Shown: piece by piece, positions 61,496-64,000 of the stretch | How positions within the stretch are numbered: the first letter of the stretch is position 1 | Layout: each line of letters opens with the position of its first letter | From: Nonomuraea harbinensis | GTDB lineage: Bacteria; Actinomycetota; Actinomycetes; Streptosporangiales; Streptosporangiaceae | Assembly: GCF_019396385.1 (NCBI RefSeq) | Contig: NZ_JAHKRN010000022.1 | Location: 1 to 64,000, forward strand | Length of the DNA: 64,000 bases | Direction of reading: 5' to 3' | Notes under the pieces: generated by a model | Told to the model about the DNA's origin: nothing | Databases searched by the model: none | The model's input: the letters and a program-made list of their open reading frames with translations, nothing else | Position numbers and translations under genes: made by a program

Positions 61496-62733
61496 TGGCC
61501 GGCATCCTCTTCGCCGGCGGCCGGGTCTTCGACGGCACCGGCGCGGCTCCCGGGCGGGCGGACGTGCTCGTCGAGGACGGCGTCATCGTCGCGGTCGGCA
61601 CCGGCCTGGCCGCCGGCGACGACGTCCGGGTGGTCGACGCGACCGGGAAGATCGTCCTCCCCGGCCTGATCGACACGCACGTCCACCTGACGCTCTCCGA
61701 CATCAACCTGGTGAACCGCGTCTCCGACCCGTTCTCGCTGCACTTCTTCAAGACAGTGGTCAACTGCCGCAAGACGCTCGAAACCGGCATCACGACCGTA
61801 CGGGACGCGGCGGGCGCCGACCTCGGCCTGAAGCAGGCGCTGTCGCGCGGCCTGATCGAGGGCCCGCGCACCCTGATCGCGGTGAACATGATCAGCCAGA
61901 CCGGCGGGCACAACGACGGCCACCTGAGCTGCGGCGTGAACCTGGCCCTGTTCCCCGAGCATCCGGGCGTGCCGCCGGGGATCGCCGACGGCCCCGACGA
62001 GATGCGCAAGACGGTGCGCACGATGCTGCGCGCCGGCGCGGACGTGATCAAGGTCGCCACCACGGGCGGCGTGCTGTCGCCCGCGGACGATCCGCGCCAC
62101 GCCCACTTCCGCCCGGACGAGCTCGCCGTGCTGGTGGCCGAGGCGGACGCGGCGCACGTCCACGTGATGGCGCACGCCCAGGGCGTGGAAGGCATCAAGA
62201 ACGCCGTACGGGCCGGAGTCCGGTCCATCGAGCACGGCATCTTCCTCGACGACGAGGCCATCGAGCTGATGCTGGCGCGAGGCACGTGGCTGGTGCCCAC
62301 CCTGATCGCGCCCATGTCCGTCATCGAGGCGGCCGAGCGCGGCGAACTGCACGAGCCCGCCGTGCTCGACAAGGCGCTGGAGGTCGCCTCCGTACACCGT
62401 GAGGCCGTCACCAGGGCCATCGGGGCGGGCGTCAACATCGCGCTCGGCACCGACACCGGAATCGGCCCGCACGGCGACAACCTGCGCGAGCTTCAACTGC
62501 TCGCGGAGTGCGGCCTGCCCCCGTACGCGGTCTGGGCGGCGGCCACCTCGCGAGCCGCGGAGCTGCTCGGCCTCGCGGACCGGATCGGCCGCGTCGCGCC
62601 GGGACTGACGGCGGACCTGGTGCTGCTTGAGGGCGAACTGACCGATCTGTCGGATCTGCGGGGCCGGGTGGCCGAGACGTGGCAGTCCGGCCGCCGCGTG
62701 TACGAGCGAGGAGAGGACGGCACACTCCGATGA
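61495..62733 (+). CDS. Metal-dependent amidohydrolase
   Basis: The 412-residue enzyme of the amidohydrolase superfamily has the first metal site HVHLTL, the Lys of the metal bridge in DVIKVATTGGV, His residues in HVHVMAHAQG and IEHGIFLDD, and the Asp in ALGTDTGIGPHGDN. The order and length match the imidazolonepropionase/prolidase-like group (for example amidohydrolases acting on Xaa-Pro or cyclic amides). The substrate is unknown; its position between a bicupin and an ATC-hydrolase-like protein points to breakdown of a cyclic nitrogen compound. Confidence 0.85.
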   Translation: MAGILFAGGRVFDGTGAAPGRADVLVEDGVIVAVGTGLAAGDDVRVVDATGKIVLPGLIDTHVHLTLSDINLVNRVSDPFSLHFFKTVVNCRKTLETGITTVRDAAGADLGLKQALSRGLIEGPRTLIAVNMISQTGGHNDGHLSCGVNLALFPEHPGVPPGIADGPDEMRKTVRTMLRAGADVIKVATTGGVLSPADDPRHAHFRPDELAVLVAEADAAHVHVMAHAQGVEGIKNAVRAGVRSIEHGIFLDDEAIELMLARGTWLVPTLIAPMSVIEAAERGELHEPAVLDKALEVASVHREAVTRAIGAGVNIALGTDTGIGPHGDNLRELQLLAECGLPPYAVWAAATSRAAELLGLADRIGRVAPGLTADLVLLEGELTDLSDLRGRVAETWQSGRRVYERGEDGTLR

Positions 62734-63851
62734 CCGCCGACGACATCACGGGGTCCGGCACGCACGACCAGGGAGCGTCGTCTCTGGCGTCGCTGCGGTC
62801 CTTCCAGGACTACCACTGGCTGATGCTGAAGGTGTTCCACGAGGCCGTGGAGAGCAGGCACGGGACGCGGGGCCTGGCGGCGATCGCCAGGGGAGTGCGT
62901 CAGGAGGGCGTCTACCGCGGCACGGCCATGCGCGACCAGCCCGCCTCGTTCGTCACCGGCCGCGACCCGGCCGCGCTGCTCGAACACTGGGACAGCGGCG
63001 AATGGGAGCTGGCCGCCGCCGAGGGCGAACTCTCGGTCGCCACCGACGGGCCGGCCGTCGTGCTGACCCTGCCGGAGGCCCCCGGCCGCGCGTACCTGAC
63101 CGAGCTGATCGGCGAGACCGCGGCGCTGTCCGCCCTGGGGCTCTACTGGCCCGAGCTGACGGCGGGCATCACGGCGGGCTACGGCGCCGGGGTGGTCCTC
63201 GAAGCCGACGACGCCGCCGCGCGGCCCTGGCGCCTGCGCGTCACGGGCGCCGGCCCGGTGCGGCGCGCGCCGCGCCTCGGCGCCCTGGCGGCGGACCCGG
63301 TCCGGCTGATCGAGGTGAACCGGCGCACCACCGGCCTGCTCGCCGCCATGCAGATGTACGTGTCGCGCGAGCTGGTGAGGGCCTACGACGCCTCCGGTGA
63401 GGAGACGATCCGGCAGGCGGCGTACCGTTTCGGCGCCGACAGGGGCGGCGTCATCCGGGACCGCATGCTCGCCCTCGGCAAGCCGCTGACCATGGCCAAC
63501 TTCGGGAGCACCGACGGCCTGCAGGAGCGCGACCCGAGCGAGGCGGTCTTCGTCTTCAAGGAGCGCCAGCACATCAGCGACGGGGCCTACTACCTGGACT
63601 GCACCTACTGCCCCCTGGCGGAGGTCTGGTCGTCGGAGGGCGAGGAGGGGCTGCGGCTCGGCTACCTGTTCGACTCCTCCAACCACCGAGGGCTGTTCCA
63701 GGGGTACAACCCGGAGACCGAGGTGCGCTGGACGTCGGTCAAGTCGCGCGGTGACCAGGTCTGCAGGTTCCGCTTCACCGTTCCCGCCCTGCTCACCGAG
63801 GACGATCCCACACCGGAGGAGTTCGACCGGATGGACCATATATCGCTTTAA
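62730..63851 (+). CDS. L-2-amino-thiazoline-4-carboxylate hydrolase-like protein
   Basis: The 373-residue protein resembles the ATC hydrolase family (PF14196) in its C-terminal part: DGAYYLDCTYCPLAEVWSS (two Cys), then LFDSSNHRGLFQGYNPETEV. The N-terminal ~200 residues are a second related or unrelated helical part (FQDYHWLMLKVFHEAV). The assignment is by motif from memory and not secure. ATG 62730 overlaps the amidohydrolase stop (ATGA). It is the last gene of the three-gene operon. Confidence 0.6.
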   Translation: MTADDITGSGTHDQGASSLASLRSFQDYHWLMLKVFHEAVESRHGTRGLAAIARGVRQEGVYRGTAMRDQPASFVTGRDPAALLEHWDSGEWELAAAEGELSVATDGPAVVLTLPEAPGRAYLTELIGETAALSALGLYWPELTAGITAGYGAGVVLEADDAAARPWRLRVTGAGPVRRAPRLGALAADPVRLIEVNRRTTGLLAAMQMYVSRELVRAYDASGEETIRQAAYRFGADRGGVIRDRMLALGKPLTMANFGSTDGLQERDPSEAVFVFKERQHISDGAYYLDCTYCPLAEVWSSEGEEGLRLGYLFDSSNHRGLFQGYNPETEVRWTSVKSRGDQVCRFRFTVPALLTEDDPTPEEFDRMDHISL

Positions 63852-63897
63852 CGGCTTTTTGTCCAAATCACGGGGTTATGCCCCTTACGATGACGGC

Positions 63898-64000
63898 ATG
63901 ATTGCCGAGTTGCAGCGCATCGCCGACCGGTTGGGGGCAGCCCTCGACCGGCCGGTGGCGATCGACGACATACAACTCCGGCAGTACGTCTACACCTACC
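63898..64000 (+). CDS. PucR-like transcriptional regulator (3' end outside window)
   Basis: Only 34 codons are visible, starting at ATG 63898: MIAELQRIADRLGAALDRPV, then IDDIQLRQYVYTY. This is the usual N-terminal start of PucR/CdaR-type regulators with a GAF-like or purine-catabolism sensing domain. It may control the catabolic operon just upstream, which it follows by 46 bases on the same strand. Confidence 0.55.
   Translation, partial: MIAELQRIADRLGAALDRPVAIDDIQLRQYVYTY

Overview
The window is high-GC, GTG/TTG-rich DNA from a filamentous actinobacterium. Family content (a cvn signalling conservon with two P450s, twin-arginine secreted glycosidases with LacI-type operators, large STAND ATPases, an AfsR-like regulator, a RiPP cluster beside an aromatic polyketide cassette) points to Streptomycetales or Streptosporangiales; I favour a Streptosporangiaceae-like organism, by inference only. 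No rRNA, tRNA, CRISPR array, transposase or replication origin was seen.

Layout. 1-2 kb: the end of a secreted lipase and an MFS transporter. 2.2-6.4 kb: an AAA ATPase with a PD-(D/E)XK-like tail facing a DUF262/DUF1524 (GmrSD-like) gene broken by an in-frame TGA at its conserved Trp. 6.8-11.3 kb: accessory genes (VOC protein, alpha/beta hydrolase with divergent CGNR regulator, secreted repeat protein, ABC-type binding protein without signal peptide). 11.5-22.1 kb: a complete thiopeptide-type RiPP operon (Ocin-ThiF, YcaO, double SagB, 59-aa precursor, split LanB glutamylation protein, two SpaB_C-type proteins) behind a promoter whose start region is a perfect TGGGAGCGCTCCCA palindrome. 22.3-28.5 kb, convergent: an iterative KS-AT-DH-ACP synthase without ketoreductase (orsellinate type), two KASIII-like acyltransferases and a free ACP. 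The pairing suggests a thiopeptide that may be acylated with an orsellinate-type aromatic acid; this is the most interesting hypothesis here.

28.8-36.2 kb: a secreted CBM2 esterase, a small secreted peptide and a six-gene conservon (cvnA-D plus two P450s). 37-40.5 kb: a DUF7144 membrane protein, a MerR regulator with a long hairpin-bearing leader, an FAD monooxygenase whose only full-length start is ATC, and an OsmC protein. 40.5-43.6 kb: metX-metY-CoA-binding protein operon. 43.6-48 kb: arabinan-degrading GH43 and GH127 enzymes under LacI-like operators. 48-52.3 kb: a KhtT-N-like protein, an SPFH pseudogene, a GT2 overlapping antisense with a CDGSH protein, an HDO-type oxygenase and a GH16 that seems internally deleted.

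52.3-60.5 kb: three translationally coupled genes (WD40 nSTAND ATPase, unknown protein, transmembrane NACHT ATPase) divergent from a short XRE/NB-ARC regulator, a candidate signalling or defence cassette. 60.6-64 kb: a coupled catabolic operon (bicupin, metal amidohydrolase, ATC-hydrolase-like protein) and the start of a PucR-like regulator. Positions and motifs are read from the sequence; family names come from memory of conserved motifs, without database searches.
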